From the NCBI GenBank assembly GCA_018267515.1, contig JAFDYJ010000053.1, positions 1-64,000 of the forward strand: a DNA stretch of 64,000 bases, written 5' to 3'. Source of the DNA: Bacteroidota bacterium. GTDB lineage: Bacteria > Bacteroidota > Bacteroidia > Chitinophagales > Chitinophagaceae. Made by a program: the position numbers and the translations under genes. Of the stretch, positions 1-9,952 are shown in pieces (position 1 is the stretch's first letter; each line of letters starts with the position of its first letter). Below the pieces are notes generated by a model. It saw only the letters and a program-made list of their open reading frames with translations. It had not been told where the DNA came from and ran no database searches.

Positions 1-516
1 AAAACTCCTGTCGTATTCATCAGCCTCCACTACACAAACATTTTTTTCACTACCCCAGAAATTAGTTTCGTAATTCACTGATATACCACCCAGGAATGCA
101 TTACATCCAAAACCACTATCCCGCAACAGATGTGCAGTCATAGTAGTAATAGTCGTTTTGCCATGTGTTCCCGCTATACATATATTAAAAGAACTTTGGG
201 TGATTAACTGCAACACATCACTTCTCTTCACCACCCTATAACCATTCTGCTGATAAAAAACCAATTCTTTGTGATCCGTTGGAACCGCCGGCGTAAACAC
301 AACCAACTCCACATCCTTTGGAATTATTTCCACCTCTTCCCTGTAATGAATGTTGGCTCCGTTCTTTCCCAACTCCTTCGTCAACTCCGTTTCTGTTTTG
401 TCATACCCGGATACCATCACCCCCTCCGATAGAAAGTACCTTGCCAGTGCACTCATCCCGATACCGCCGATCCCGATAAAATAAACCGACCTGATCTTTT
501 TAATCTCTTCATTCAT
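1..516 (-). CDS. murC: UDP-N-acetylmuramate--L-alanine ligase (MurC), N-terminal part
   Basis: MurC adds L-alanine to UDP-MurNAc, the first amino-acid step of cytoplasmic peptidoglycan precursor synthesis. Only the first 172 residues lie in the window; the rest runs off the left edge. The reverse-strand ATG at 516 opens a frame with the nucleotide-binding GIGGIGMS at residues 15-22, the Mur ligase P-loop GTHGKTT at 116-122, and EADEYDRSF at 164-172, all typical of MurC. It is the last dcw gene visible, 96 nt downstream of murG. That gap contains a short C6-GAA-G5 hairpin. Identity is secure; the C-terminal domain cannot be judged. Confidence 0.93.
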   Translation of the reverse strand, partial: MNEEIKKIRSVYFIGIGGIGMSALARYFLSEGVMVSGYDKTETELTKELGKNGANIHYREEVEIIPKDVELVVFTPAVPTDHKELVFYQQNGYRVVKRSDVLQLITQSSFNICIAGTHGKTTITTMTAHLLRDSGFGCNAFLGGISVNYETNFWGSEKNVCVVEADEYDRSF

Positions 517-550
517 CTCATAGTTTTCAAATCACATGAATCAATTTTTG

Positions 551-568
551 TTTACCCCCCGAAGGGGG
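551..568. repeat. short GC hairpin between murG and murC
   Basis: A run of six C, then GAA, then five G (about 556-569) makes a compact hairpin in the 96-nt murG-murC gap. It resembles the CCCCGAAGGGG hairpins in the palindromic element at 55671-55826. No T-run follows on the minus strand, so it is not an obvious terminator inside the operon. Confidence 0.35.
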
Positions 569-612
569 ATTTCATAAGGACAGTATTGTTTGGACCTTCT
601 TTTTCCCGCCTT

Positions 613-1710
613 TTATTTTAAAGACAGGGCTTTAAAAATCTCTTCAGCTATTTTCTGATCTGCATCTGTTATCGCCAATGCAGCAATGTTCTTCTTCATC
701 TCCTGTTGTTTGTTTTCATCTTTTATCAACCCGATGATAGCCGGCACCAATTTCTCTTTTGCATCTCCGTCTTTTATCATAAGAGCCGCTTCTTTCTTTA
801 CAAGTTGAAGGGCATTCACGGTCTGATGATCCTCTGCTGCAAACGGAAACGGAACCAGCAAGACAGGCTTTTTAGCCACACACAATTCAGCAACTGTCAT
901 TGCCCCGGAACGGGAAACCACAACATCCGCTGCCGCATATGCGTATTCCATCTTAGCAATGAACTCATTCACCCAAACCGCTTTTTTTCCTTCAACTCTC
1001 TCTTTTGCTTTCTGTGCGTAAGGCTTTCCGGTTTGCCAGATCAATTGAACATCCGCATTCAGTAATACATCCAGATCCTTGTCAATAGCTTCATTGATGG
1101 ACCTCGCACCCAGGCTTCCTCCGAAAACAAGAACTGTTATTTTATTTGGATCCAATGAAAAGAAATTTATTCCTTCATTTTTTGTTATTGCCGATTGTGA
1201 AATTGCTTTCCGAACAGGATTGCCGGTTATTACAATTTTACCGGAAGGAAAAAATTTTTCCATTCCGTCCGTGGCAACAAAAACTTTTCTTGCTTTTTTT
1301 CCCAATAAAATATTCGATTTGCCGGCAAACGAATTCGACTCATGAATGAAAGTTGGAATTCCCTTTGCCTGTGCTACCCTTAATACCGGGAAACTGGAAT
1401 AACCACCCACACCTATTACCGCATCCGGCCTGAAGCGTTTCAGAATTGAACGTACCTGGAAGAAACTCTTCAACAGTTTGAATGGCAATCCGACGTTTTT
1501 TATCAAAGAACTCCGATTAAATCCCGCAATATTGATCCCTTCAATCTTATAACCGGCCTGCGGTATTTTTTCCATCTCCATTTTTCCTTTTGCCCCGACA
1601 AACAGTATTTCAATGTCCGGTTCTTTTTCAATCAGTGCATTTGCTATTGCAATTGCCGGAAAAATATGTCCTCCTGTTCCTCCACCCGCTATTATAATTC
1701 TCTTACTCAC
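613..1710 (-). CDS. murG: UDP-GlcNAc transferase MurG (lipid II synthesis)
   Basis: MurG is the peripheral membrane GT-B glycosyltransferase that moves GlcNAc onto lipid I to give lipid II on the inner leaflet. The 365-residue length is normal. The N-terminal glycine loop GGGTGGH is at residues 9-15, and the C-terminal donor-binding GGSLGA is at about 197-202, followed by a SRSGAMTVAEL-type nucleotide-sugar motif. The family's usual HEQN is HESN here (123-126). Its start overlaps the 3' end of ftsW by 8 nt (1703-1710), so the two are probably translationally coupled. FtsW/FtsI use the lipid II that MurG makes. Confidence 0.97.
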   Translation of the reverse strand: MSKRIIIAGGGTGGHIFPAIAIANALIEKEPDIEILFVGAKGKMEMEKIPQAGYKIEGINIAGFNRSSLIKNVGLPFKLLKSFFQVRSILKRFRPDAVIGVGGYSSFPVLRVAQAKGIPTFIHESNSFAGKSNILLGKKARKVFVATDGMEKFFPSGKIVITGNPVRKAISQSAITKNEGINFFSLDPNKITVLVFGGSLGARSINEAIDKDLDVLLNADVQLIWQTGKPYAQKAKERVEGKKAVWVNEFIAKMEYAYAAADVVVSRSGAMTVAELCVAKKPVLLVPFPFAAEDHQTVNALQLVKKEAALMIKDGDAKEKLVPAIIGLIKDENKQQEMKKNIAALAITDADQKIAEEIFKALSLK

Positions 1711-3013
1711 CTTTCAAATTTTCTTGAGCATTGGATGTTTCCAACTTTCCTTCCTGCTGTTCAACATTTCTTGCCACACTTAATATGATTCCAATAGAAA
1801 GACAGGTAAAAATGAAACTGGTTCCTCCCATGCTTACTAATGGCAACGTCACTCCGGTAACCGGGAATAAATTCACAGTTACTGCCATATTGATAATAGC
1901 CTGGATAGCCAGCGTAAAACTTAATCCCAGTGCCAGGAAGGCCCCGAATGCATACGGGCACCTTTTGAATATCCGGATACATCTGTACAGAAATACCAGA
2001 TAAATAAACAGGATAAAGGCTCCGCCAAAAAGACCATACTCTTCTATGATGATTGCAAAAATGAAATCATTGTAGGCCTGAGGCAAATAATCTCTTGTTG
2101 TACTGTTTCCGGGGCCCACACCAAAAACTCCTCCTTTAGCAATAGCAATCTTCGCCTGGTTCACCTGGTAGGAATCATCATTGTCAGCACTCTTTGTATC
2201 ATACATGAAACTTTCCACTCTTCCGATCCAGGTATCTACTCTTCCAAACAAACCAACGGAAGCTTTCTTTGTTATAGCTGCATCATCATCTTCCACTTTA
2301 TGATGAATGACGGCAGCGACAATCAACAGGGTCACCGGGATCATTGCAATTCCAATTGTAACCAGGATATGTTTCACCCGTGCACGACCGATAAACAATA
2401 AAAGAAGACAACTTGCTCCCAACAACAATGCAGTAGAAAGATTTGCCGGTGCAATCAGTAAACAAGTGATCACAACAGGAATCATAACCGGGAGGTATCC
2501 TTTTTTAAAATCTTTGATCACATCCTGCTTTTTGCTGATCAATCTTGCCAGGTACATAAATAAAGCCAGCTTTGCCAGATCAGAAGTTTGCATAGTCATA
2601 TTAATGAAAGGTAACCGGATCCAGCGGCTGCCTTCATTCATACGAACCCCAAATAACAAGGTATATAACAAAAGCGGGATAGACAGTATAAACAGGATTT
2701 GAGCAATCTTTGAATAGTAAGTGTAGTTTATCCGATGTGCAAAATAAATGACACAAATTCCAATGGCGATAAATCCAATTTGTTTGAATAAATAAATTTC
2801 AGTGTCACCTTTATAATTTTTGTAAGCCAGGGAGCCGGTAGCGCTATATACAGCCAGTAACGATACCAGGGTCAATAACACCACTAATGCCCAGATCACT
2901 TTGTCACCTTTCGTATGCTGATGCAAATTCTGCTGCCATCCTTTTAATGGTTTTTGCAGTGTCTGTATATTAGCTTGTTCGATCATGTTCTGTTTTAATT
3001 TGTCAACCAGCAT
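1703..3013 (-). CDS. ftsW: SEDS peptidoglycan polymerase FtsW
   Basis: FtsW polymerises lipid II into septal glycan strands together with FtsI. The 436-residue protein has a cytoplasmic N-terminus of about 38 residues and then about ten membrane segments. The signature loop GVGPGNS precedes YNDFIFAIIIEEYGLFGG; Asp316 corresponds to the catalytic Asp of the SEDS family (TDFIF in E. coli FtsW). The last signature, TGVTLPLVSMGGTS, is intact. It sits between murD and murG as is usual in Bacteroidota. It is a useful internal reference for the degenerate SEDS-like domain encoded at 42721-47958. Confidence 0.96.
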   Translation of the reverse strand: MLVDKLKQNMIEQANIQTLQKPLKGWQQNLHQHTKGDKVIWALVVLLTLVSLLAVYSATGSLAYKNYKGDTEIYLFKQIGFIAIGICVIYFAHRINYTYYSKIAQILFILSIPLLLYTLLFGVRMNEGSRWIRLPFINMTMQTSDLAKLALFMYLARLISKKQDVIKDFKKGYLPVMIPVVITCLLIAPANLSTALLLGASCLLLLFIGRARVKHILVTIGIAMIPVTLLIVAAVIHHKVEDDDAAITKKASVGLFGRVDTWIGRVESFMYDTKSADNDDSYQVNQAKIAIAKGGVFGVGPGNSTTRDYLPQAYNDFIFAIIIEEYGLFGGAFILFIYLVFLYRCIRIFKRCPYAFGAFLALGLSFTLAIQAIINMAVTVNLFPVTGVTLPLVSMGGTSFIFTCLSIGIILSVARNVEQQEGKLETSNAQENLKGE

Positions 3014-3085
3014 TCAGTAATTTTCTGATTCTTTTGTACCCCCAATTTTTCATTCATAAATCTGTACATAGCATACTGTCTCATT

Positions 3086-4441
3086 CTATAATTCTTTAAC
3101 CGCTTTTTTAAATTGATTTCCCCTGTCTTCATAGTTTTTAAACAGATCAAAACTGGCACAGGCAGGGCTTAATAAAACAACATCGGCTTTTTTTGCAAAA
3201 TGAAAAGCTGCCTGCACCGCTTCAATAGCATTGTCCGTATTTATTATCGGGTTAACAAATTTTCCAAATGCTTCATGAATTTTTTTATTATCAGTTCCCA
3301 GGCAGATAATTGCTTTTACCTTTTCCTTTACCAGCCCGGCGATCAGAGAGTAATCATTTCCTTTATCAACGCCTCCTAAAATAAGAATGACCGGTTTCGT
3401 CATGCTTTCCAATGCATACCAGGTTGAGTTGACATTGGTGGCTTTGCTGTCATTAATAAATTCCACTCCCCGGACGGTGGATACATATTCCATCCTGTGT
3501 TCCAGGCTCTGAAAATCCTGAACCGCTTCACGGATTTTGTCTTTATGAATATCCATGGTGACTGCAGCCAGGCAGGCAGCCATCGTATTGTATTGATTAT
3601 GCTTACCTCTCAATGCAAAATCAAATACACTCATCATTTTATAATCACTTCCTGTCCTGATGTACATATCACCGTCTTTGATAAATGCTCCATGAGCTAA
3701 TTGTTTTCTCATACTAATTGGCAATGGTTTAGATTGAATATTGAATCCGATTGCAACCGGGTTGTTTATATATTTCATTGTTACTTCATCATCTTCGCAG
3801 TAAATGAAATAATCATTTTGCTGCTGGTTCATAGTTACCCGGAATTTGCTCCGGATATAATTTTCGAATTTGTATTCATAACGGTCCAGGTGATCCTCCG
3901 TAATATTTGTCAACACAGCAACATCCGGCCTGAACGTCTGAATATCGTCTAACTGAAAACTGCTGATCTCTGCCACATATAATTCTTTTGGGTTGAAAGC
4001 AACCTGCCGGGCAAATGAGAACCCGATATTTCCCACCATCGCACAATTCAATCCTGCTTTGTTGCAGATATGAAAAGTAAGCGCTGTGGTAGTCGTTTTC
4101 CCGTTGCTGCCGGTGATGGCAATGATTTTACTGTTTCCTTTAAATCGAAATGCCAGTTCTATTTCACTGATGATTTCAATCCCTTTCTTCCTGATCTTTT
4201 TCACCATTTCGTTTTTTTCCGGAATACCCGGACTCTTCATCACTTCATCAGCCCGCAGGATTTTTTCTACATTATGACTTCCTTCTTCAAAGTCAATTCC
4301 TGCATTCAACAGTTCGTTACGATAATTTTTTTTCAAAGAGCCTGAATCGGAAACGAAGACTTCATATCCATTTTTCTGTGCCAGCAAAGCAGCGCCAATA
4401 CCGCTTTCGCCGCCGCCTAATATGACCATTCGTTTTCCCAT
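3086..4441 (-). CDS. murD: UDP-MurNAc-L-Ala--D-Glu ligase MurD
   Basis: MurD adds D-glutamate to UDP-MurNAc-L-Ala in the cytoplasm. The 451-residue protein has a Rossmann-like start (LGGGESGIG, residues 8-16) and the Mur ligase P-loop GSNGKTT at 111-117. These are followed by the NITEDHLDRY motif of the central domain and by SKATN in the C-terminal domain. Length and order are standard. It lies 72 nt downstream-to-upstream of ftsW within the dcw operon and 131 nt from mraY; I see nothing notable in either gap. A downstream in-frame start is not needed because the N-terminal motif begins within ten residues of this ATG. Confidence 0.96.
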   Translation of the reverse strand: MGKRMVILGGGESGIGAALLAQKNGYEVFVSDSGSLKKNYRNELLNAGIDFEEGSHNVEKILRADEVMKSPGIPEKNEMVKKIRKKGIEIISEIELAFRFKGNSKIIAITGSNGKTTTTALTFHICNKAGLNCAMVGNIGFSFARQVAFNPKELYVAEISSFQLDDIQTFRPDVAVLTNITEDHLDRYEYKFENYIRSKFRVTMNQQQNDYFIYCEDDEVTMKYINNPVAIGFNIQSKPLPISMRKQLAHGAFIKDGDMYIRTGSDYKMMSVFDFALRGKHNQYNTMAACLAAVTMDIHKDKIREAVQDFQSLEHRMEYVSTVRGVEFINDSKATNVNSTWYALESMTKPVILILGGVDKGNDYSLIAGLVKEKVKAIICLGTDNKKIHEAFGKFVNPIINTDNAIEAVQAAFHFAKKADVVLLSPACASFDLFKNYEDRGNQFKKAVKEL

Positions 4442-4572
4442 ACTTCACCAGATGTACGGAGGTTTGGTTTTTCACAAGTATCAGTTTTCAACTGCACCAC
4501 AATATTTTTCGGGCATTGAACCCTGTTTCTTGTCTTTATTTCTTATATCGAACCGTCAGAAAACTCAACTTA

Positions 4573-5850
4573 TTATCTTAATTTCAACGTTGCAATACTT
4601 GCCAATACGCAGAGTACTGTTATTATCCAGAATCTCGCCACTATCTTAGCTTCATGCATTCCCATTTTTTGATAATGATGATGAATCGGGCTCATTAAAA
4701 AAATTCTCCTCCCTGCTCCAAATCTCTTCTTTGTATATTTAAAATATCCCACCTGAATCATAACGCTGATACTTTCAACCAGGAATACTCCGCAGAAAAT
4801 CGGTATCAGCAATTCCTTATGTACAATGATGGCCAATGCAGCAATAATTCCTCCCAACGTAAGGCTTCCGGTATCACCCATAAATACCTGTGCAGGATAG
4901 GAGTTGTACCATAAAAAACCGATACAGGCGCCAATCATTGCAGCAATGAAAATGGACAACTCATCCAGATCAGGTATGTACATGATATTGAGATAATCTG
5001 CAAAAAAGAAATTGCCACTGCTATATGCAAAAATGCCGAGGCACACTCCTATTACTGCAGATGTCCCCGAAGCCAGGCCATCCAATCCGTCTGTGATATT
5101 AGCACCATTAGAAACTGCCGTAATGATGAATATCACAACCAATATGTAAAGAACCCATGTATAATCTCTCCATGCTGCCGGCAATAATTTCGAATAATTG
5201 AACTCATGTGTTTTCACAAAGGGTATGGTGGTTATCGGCACTTTTGTTTCAACAAAATATTTTGTTTTTCCATTGACCTCTTTCGTAATCACCATAGTGT
5301 CACTCACTGCAGGTTTGCCGATGAATTCTCTCCAAATTTTCACATTACTGTTGAAATAAAGAGTCGCACCGATTATTATACCTAATCCTACTTGTCCAAG
5401 AATCTTGAATTTGCCTGCCAAACCATGTTTATTACTCTTCTTGTAAGCTTCTCCTTTTTGCTGTGCGATTCTTTTAGCCCGCAACTTCAAATAGTCATCA
5501 ATGAAGCCGATTGTGCCTAACCAGATAGTGCTGATCACCATCAATCTCACATACACTTTGTCCAGGTTTGCCAGTAATAATGTCGGAATCAAAATGGCCA
5601 GGATGATAATAATTCCTCCCATTGTCGGTGTTCCTTTTTTCTCCTCCTCACCGGCCAGGCCTAAATCACGAACGTTCTCACCCACCAGTTTTTTTCTTAG
5701 GATACGAATAAGCTTTTTACCATAAACCATTGTTATAATCAATGACAGAAGCATCGCTAACAAAACCCTGAAACTGACAAACTCAAATAACCCGCTACCG
5801 GGGAATTTATTTCCCTGTTCGTTCAGCCAATGAAACAAGTGATACAGCAT
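4573..5850 (-). CDS. mraY: phospho-MurNAc-pentapeptide transferase MraY
   Basis: MraY is the polytopic enzyme that joins UDP-MurNAc-pentapeptide to undecaprenyl phosphate to make lipid I. The 425-residue protein has KGTPTMGG at residues 72-79, the catalytic DDYLK at 118-122, NITDGLDGLA in the middle, and FMGDTGSL near the C-terminal third. MSPIHHHYQ, the HHH loop of the family, follows. The segment between the DDYLK helix and the next conserved block carries an extra extracytoplasmic loop (about residues 170-225) that lengthens it compared with the roughly 360-residue E. coli enzyme. Long MraY proteins like this are usual in Bacteroidota. Confidence 0.96.
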   Translation of the reverse strand: MLYHLFHWLNEQGNKFPGSGLFEFVSFRVLLAMLLSLIITMVYGKKLIRILRKKLVGENVRDLGLAGEEEKKGTPTMGGIIIILAILIPTLLLANLDKVYVRLMVISTIWLGTIGFIDDYLKLRAKRIAQQKGEAYKKSNKHGLAGKFKILGQVGLGIIIGATLYFNSNVKIWREFIGKPAVSDTMVITKEVNGKTKYFVETKVPITTIPFVKTHEFNYSKLLPAAWRDYTWVLYILVVIFIITAVSNGANITDGLDGLASGTSAVIGVCLGIFAYSSGNFFFADYLNIMYIPDLDELSIFIAAMIGACIGFLWYNSYPAQVFMGDTGSLTLGGIIAALAIIVHKELLIPIFCGVFLVESISVMIQVGYFKYTKKRFGAGRRIFLMSPIHHHYQKMGMHEAKIVARFWIITVLCVLASIATLKLR

Positions 5851-5888
5851 TACCGGTTATTGGTTTGTGGTTTATACTTTTTTCCCGT

Positions 5889-7352
5889 TTATTTATCCAG
5901 CTCTTCAAACAATTCCCTGACTATTTCCTTATCATCAAAATGATTTCGAACTCCTTTTATCTCCTGGTATTTTTCATGTCCTTTTCCTGCAATGAGAATG
6001 ATATCTTCCGGTTTTGCAAGGCTAATCCCGGTTTTGATAGCTTCCCTGCGATCCGCAATTGAGATATACTTTCTCCTGGCTGCTGCTCCCACACCGGCTT
6101 CCATGTCTTTAATGATCTGCACCGGATCTTCACTTCGTGGATTATCACTGGTGAAAACAACTCTATCACTATGTTCGCAAGCCACTTCTGCCATTACCGG
6201 ACGTTTCGTCTTATCCCTGTCTCCGCCACATCCCACAACCGTAATCACCTGTTCAAATCCTTTTTTTAATTTCTTCACTGTGGCCAGTACATTCAGCAGT
6301 GCATCCGGTGTATGTGCATAATCTACAATCACCATTATTTTTTCTTTTGCCGATATGATATAATCAAATCTTCCTTCAGCACCCGTTAAAACGCTCAGGC
6401 ACATGAGAACTTCCTGTTTTTCCTCCTGCATGCAAACTGCAGCACCATACACAGCTAACAGGTTATATGCATTGAATTCCCCGATCAACCTGAAATGAAC
6501 CTCCTGTTCATTAATGCTCATCACAAGACCTGTCAGATTATTCTCCAGGATTTTTCCCTTGAATTCAACCAATGTCCTCAGGCTGTAGAAATATTTTCTT
6601 GCATTTGTATTCTGCAGCATCACCATCCCTCTTTTATCATCTGCATTACTGACAGCAAATGCATCAGAAGGCAGCGTATCAAAGAAGGACTTTTTCACCC
6701 GGATATATTCATCAAATGTTTTATGATAATCCAGATGGTCATGAGTGATGTTGCTGAAAATTCCTCCGGCAAACCTGAGCCCTGTGATACGATGTTGTTG
6801 TATGGCATGTGAACTCGCTTCCATGAATACATGTGTACAACCCGCATCAAGCATTTGTTTCAGCAAAAAATTCAGACTGATTACATCCGGAGTAGTATGA
6901 GTGGCCGGAACTGTTATATTTCCAATCCTGTTTTCCACCGTACTCAGCAATCCGCATGTATATCCCAATGATGTAAAGAGCTTATACAATAACGTCGTTA
7001 TTGTTGTTTTTCCATTGGTCCCCGTTACTCCCACCACTTTCATTTTCTCCGAAGGAGAACCAAAAAAATTATGTGCGATATAACCGGATGCTTCCGGGCT
7101 GCTTTCTACCTCTATATAAGTAATATCTTCATGAACCGAAGCAGGGATTCTCTCACAAACAATAGCCAACGCACCGGAGTCAATCGCTTTTTCAATGAAC
7201 TGATGTCCATCCACTGCTAAACCTCCCACTGCAATAAAAACAGCTCCTTTCTTCACTCTTCTCGAATCAATCTGCACATCATCTACTTCAATATCTCTCT
7301 CCCCCACTATTGACCGGATCTTCACTTTATATAATATATCCTGCAGTTTCAT
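5889..7352 (-). CDS. murE: UDP-MurNAc-L-Ala-D-Glu--meso-DAP ligase MurE
   Basis: MurE adds the third stem-peptide residue. The 487-residue protein carries the P-loop GTNGKTT at residues 111-117, the HLDYH block, and DNPR beginning at Asp403. DNPR is the motif that recognises meso-diaminopimelate, whereas lysine-adding enzymes differ there. The organism's peptidoglycan is therefore probably DAP-type (family knowledge plus inference). The start ATG at 7352 lies just after the ftsI stop (1 nt between the genes), which supports co-translation. The 3' end is followed by a 38-nt gap to mraY. Confidence 0.96.
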   Translation of the reverse strand: MKLQDILYKVKIRSIVGERDIEVDDVQIDSRRVKKGAVFIAVGGLAVDGHQFIEKAIDSGALAIVCERIPASVHEDITYIEVESSPEASGYIAHNFFGSPSEKMKVVGVTGTNGKTTITTLLYKLFTSLGYTCGLLSTVENRIGNITVPATHTTPDVISLNFLLKQMLDAGCTHVFMEASSHAIQQHRITGLRFAGGIFSNITHDHLDYHKTFDEYIRVKKSFFDTLPSDAFAVSNADDKRGMVMLQNTNARKYFYSLRTLVEFKGKILENNLTGLVMSINEQEVHFRLIGEFNAYNLLAVYGAAVCMQEEKQEVLMCLSVLTGAEGRFDYIISAKEKIMVIVDYAHTPDALLNVLATVKKLKKGFEQVITVVGCGGDRDKTKRPVMAEVACEHSDRVVFTSDNPRSEDPVQIIKDMEAGVGAAARRKYISIADRREAIKTGISLAKPEDIILIAGKGHEKYQEIKGVRNHFDDKEIVRELFEELDK

Positions 7353-7353
7353 A

Positions 7354-9459
7354 TTAGCTTAACTGCAAATACACTGTTACTCCTTTGGTAATGGCGCTTC
7401 CTGCCGAAAGTGACTGCCCCATCACTTTCCCTTTTCCATTGGGAATCACTTTCACACCCATACTCTCCAGCAGGAATAATGCATCCTTCAATCCCATACC
7501 TCTCACATCCGGCATTTTCTGCTGCTGAATGCTGTTAGGCATTACCAGCGGTTCATAATTTTTAGAATACACTTCAGCCCACCTGTTCTGCATTGACGAA
7601 TCTGTATAATGAATGTCCAGATGATTGAAAATATTCTTTATGTCATTTGTATTTCCGGCATATTGAAAAGCAGAACTATCTTTTACTGCTGCATAGAGTG
7701 AAGCATTCTTTTTGTCAACATACATTGCATATAGACGAGTAGCAATGTCCCTGAATACAGGAGCTGCCAATTGACCACCATAATGTAAATAGGCATGAGG
7801 TTTTGTGCGAACCACCACGATACAACTATATTGTGGATTATCTGCAGGGAAATAACCTACAAAAGAAGCCTGGTACACTCCATCACTATATTTTAATTTT
7901 CCATCTGCAACATGCGCTGTCCCTGTTTTTCCAGCTACCTGAAAAGGCATACCTTTAAAAACAGCTCTTGCTGTCCCTTCTTTTACTACATCCTCCATAC
8001 AATCTCTTGCAGAACGAATGACGCCGGGAGTGCAAAAATCATCCGATACAATCTGCGGTTCATTTTCTTTCAATGTCACTCCATTGCTCTTCACACTATT
8101 GACCAGGTAAGGTTTCATCATTTTGCCATCATTGGCCACAGCATTGTATAACATTAAAGTCTGCAGGGGACTGACTTCAACAGCATATCCGAAAAACATG
8201 GTGACCAGATCTTTCAGGTTTGCGCCCTTACCTAAATTAGCAAACCGGGGTTTGTCTTCACCCAACAGATCAATGCCGGTTACTGAATCAAGATGAAAAC
8301 GATGTAAATAATCTTTGAATTTCTGGGGCTGGCTTGCAAATGTTTTATATCCGATTCGGCTCATTCCGATATTGGAACTATGGGCAAAACATTCTTTCAC
8401 TGTTAATACAGGCTTAGGTGCCCGCTCAGCATCATTCACATCCCGAACACCTACAAATGCTTTCCCGGAACTGCCAATTTCAACCAGGTCATTGGTAGTT
8501 GTTTTTCCTTCACTAAGTACACTTAATAAAGTTGCCAACTTGAAAGTAGAGCCCGGCTCTGTGGTAAGCATAGCATAGTTATAATCCTCATCATAACTTC
8601 CATCCGGCCTGCGACCCAGGTTTGCCATTGCTCTTACTTTTCCTGTTTTCGTTTCCATTACAATACAGGTACCGTATTGAGCATCACTCTTAGTCATCAT
8701 GCCCATCAATGAAGTTTCAGCTATGTCCTGAATATTTACATCCAGTGTTGTGACGATGTCCTTCCCGTTTTCGGGATCAATATCATATCCATCTACAGGT
8801 ATTGCAACACCTCCGCTGATAAAGCGAACCAGGCGTTTTCCTTTTTCACCTTTTAATAAAGAATCATAGGTTCTTTCCAACCCGATATTCTGCGCATTTT
8901 CCCGGTACAGGCCGATTGTTCTTTTAGCCATCATCATAAATGGATTCTTGCGGAAAGATTTCACTTCTGTAATTATACCACTCCTGTTCCTGCCCAGTTT
9001 TACTAATGGAAAATCACGAAATATCTTGTATTGAGCAAAGCTTAATTTCTTTTTCAGTGAATAGTAACGATCCTTCTTTTTATAGGCCGCCAATAATTCT
9101 TTCTTATACTGATCTGCAGACTTATCATCGAAAAAGCCGGCCATGGATTTTGAAAAAGCATCAATATTTTCCTTAAAAATTTTCCCGTTTTTCTGGCGCA
9201 GGCCATCCGCCATAAAATCAATATAAATATTGAATTGAGGAAGTGAAGTGCTGAGCATCTGACCGTCTTCACTGTAGATTGTGCCCCGTTCTGCATCTAA
9301 GGGAACAAACCGCTGATGCAAACTGTCACCCATGCTACGCCAGTAATTACCCTGTACCCGCTGGATGTAGAAGGCACGACCCAGTACCAGGCAGCTTAAA
9401 ATGACAATACCTAAAAAACTCAGGTAAACCCGCCATAATATGTCACGTCTTACTTCCAA
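7354..9459 (-). CDS. ftsI: division transpeptidase FtsI (PBP3) with C-terminal PASTA domain
   Basis: This is the class B penicillin-binding protein that crosslinks septal peptidoglycan with FtsW. It has one N-terminal membrane anchor (about residues 12-30), a dimerisation domain, and a transpeptidase domain with all three active-site motifs: S304-T-F-K, S361-S-N and K511-T-G. Residues about 648-701 form one PASTA domain beginning MPDVRGMG, typical of Bacteroidota FtsI and thought to sense muropeptides or the cell wall. The 701-residue length fits that layout. A 128-nt gap separates it from the ftsL-like gene; I see no structured element in it. Confidence 0.95.
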   Translation of the reverse strand: MEVRRDILWRVYLSFLGIVILSCLVLGRAFYIQRVQGNYWRSMGDSLHQRFVPLDAERGTIYSEDGQMLSTSLPQFNIYIDFMADGLRQKNGKIFKENIDAFSKSMAGFFDDKSADQYKKELLAAYKKKDRYYSLKKKLSFAQYKIFRDFPLVKLGRNRSGIITEVKSFRKNPFMMMAKRTIGLYRENAQNIGLERTYDSLLKGEKGKRLVRFISGGVAIPVDGYDIDPENGKDIVTTLDVNIQDIAETSLMGMMTKSDAQYGTCIVMETKTGKVRAMANLGRRPDGSYDEDYNYAMLTTEPGSTFKLATLLSVLSEGKTTTNDLVEIGSSGKAFVGVRDVNDAERAPKPVLTVKECFAHSSNIGMSRIGYKTFASQPQKFKDYLHRFHLDSVTGIDLLGEDKPRFANLGKGANLKDLVTMFFGYAVEVSPLQTLMLYNAVANDGKMMKPYLVNSVKSNGVTLKENEPQIVSDDFCTPGVIRSARDCMEDVVKEGTARAVFKGMPFQVAGKTGTAHVADGKLKYSDGVYQASFVGYFPADNPQYSCIVVVRTKPHAYLHYGGQLAAPVFRDIATRLYAMYVDKKNASLYAAVKDSSAFQYAGNTNDIKNIFNHLDIHYTDSSMQNRWAEVYSKNYEPLVMPNSIQQQKMPDVRGMGLKDALFLLESMGVKVIPNGKGKVMGQSLSAGSAITKGVTVYLQLS

Positions 9460-9587
9460 TGTCCGCCGCTTTTAGTTGTTGTTTATCCTGTATATTCCGA
9501 AAACGTAATTTCAAGTTGTCCTGATCCGGATAGTTCGCCTCTATCAATCAAAGCCCAACCGTTTTTATTGCCATTTCTTTTACGCTT

Positions 9588-9923
9588 CTACTGTATGGAA
9601 TCCTTCAGGATAACCGGTGAAACAACCAGTTCTTTTAATCCTAAAGGAGCCACTGCTTTTGCCAGTTCACTTTCCTGGCTTCTGAACATCACTTCACTCT
9701 TCACCGTTTTATATTCGTATTTTAATTCCTTGACTTCTTTTCCTGTTGAATTGATGGCACGGGTCATTTTTTCCGCATAATGACCGTTATATATATAAAT
9801 CACTGCCAGCAATGCGAGAAATAAAAAAAACGGGATCTGTTTCACAATGGAATGATAATTCAACCATTTTTTCCATCCGGGAGAATTAGCCTCCTGTTCA
9901 TTTCTATTTTGATATTCCTGCAT
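9588..9923 (-). CDS. FtsL-like bitopic division protein
   Basis: A 111-residue protein with a short cytoplasmic N-terminus, a single membrane segment (about residues 32-48) and an extracytoplasmic coiled-coil-like stretch rich in K, E and L (about 50-90). Size, topology and position between rsmH and ftsI match FtsL, which with FtsB/DivIC activates FtsW-FtsI. The sequence itself is poorly conserved across phyla, so the call rests mostly on position and topology. Its transcript is preceded by the structured 9953-10041 interval. Confidence 0.8.
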   Translation of the reverse strand: MQEYQNRNEQEANSPGWKKWLNYHSIVKQIPFFLFLALLAVIYIYNGHYAEKMTRAINSTGKEVKELKYEYKTVKSEVMFRSQESELAKAVAPLGLKELVVSPVILKDSIQ

Positions 9924-9952
9924 AAAACGTTATCCTTTTGGTTTTTCAATTC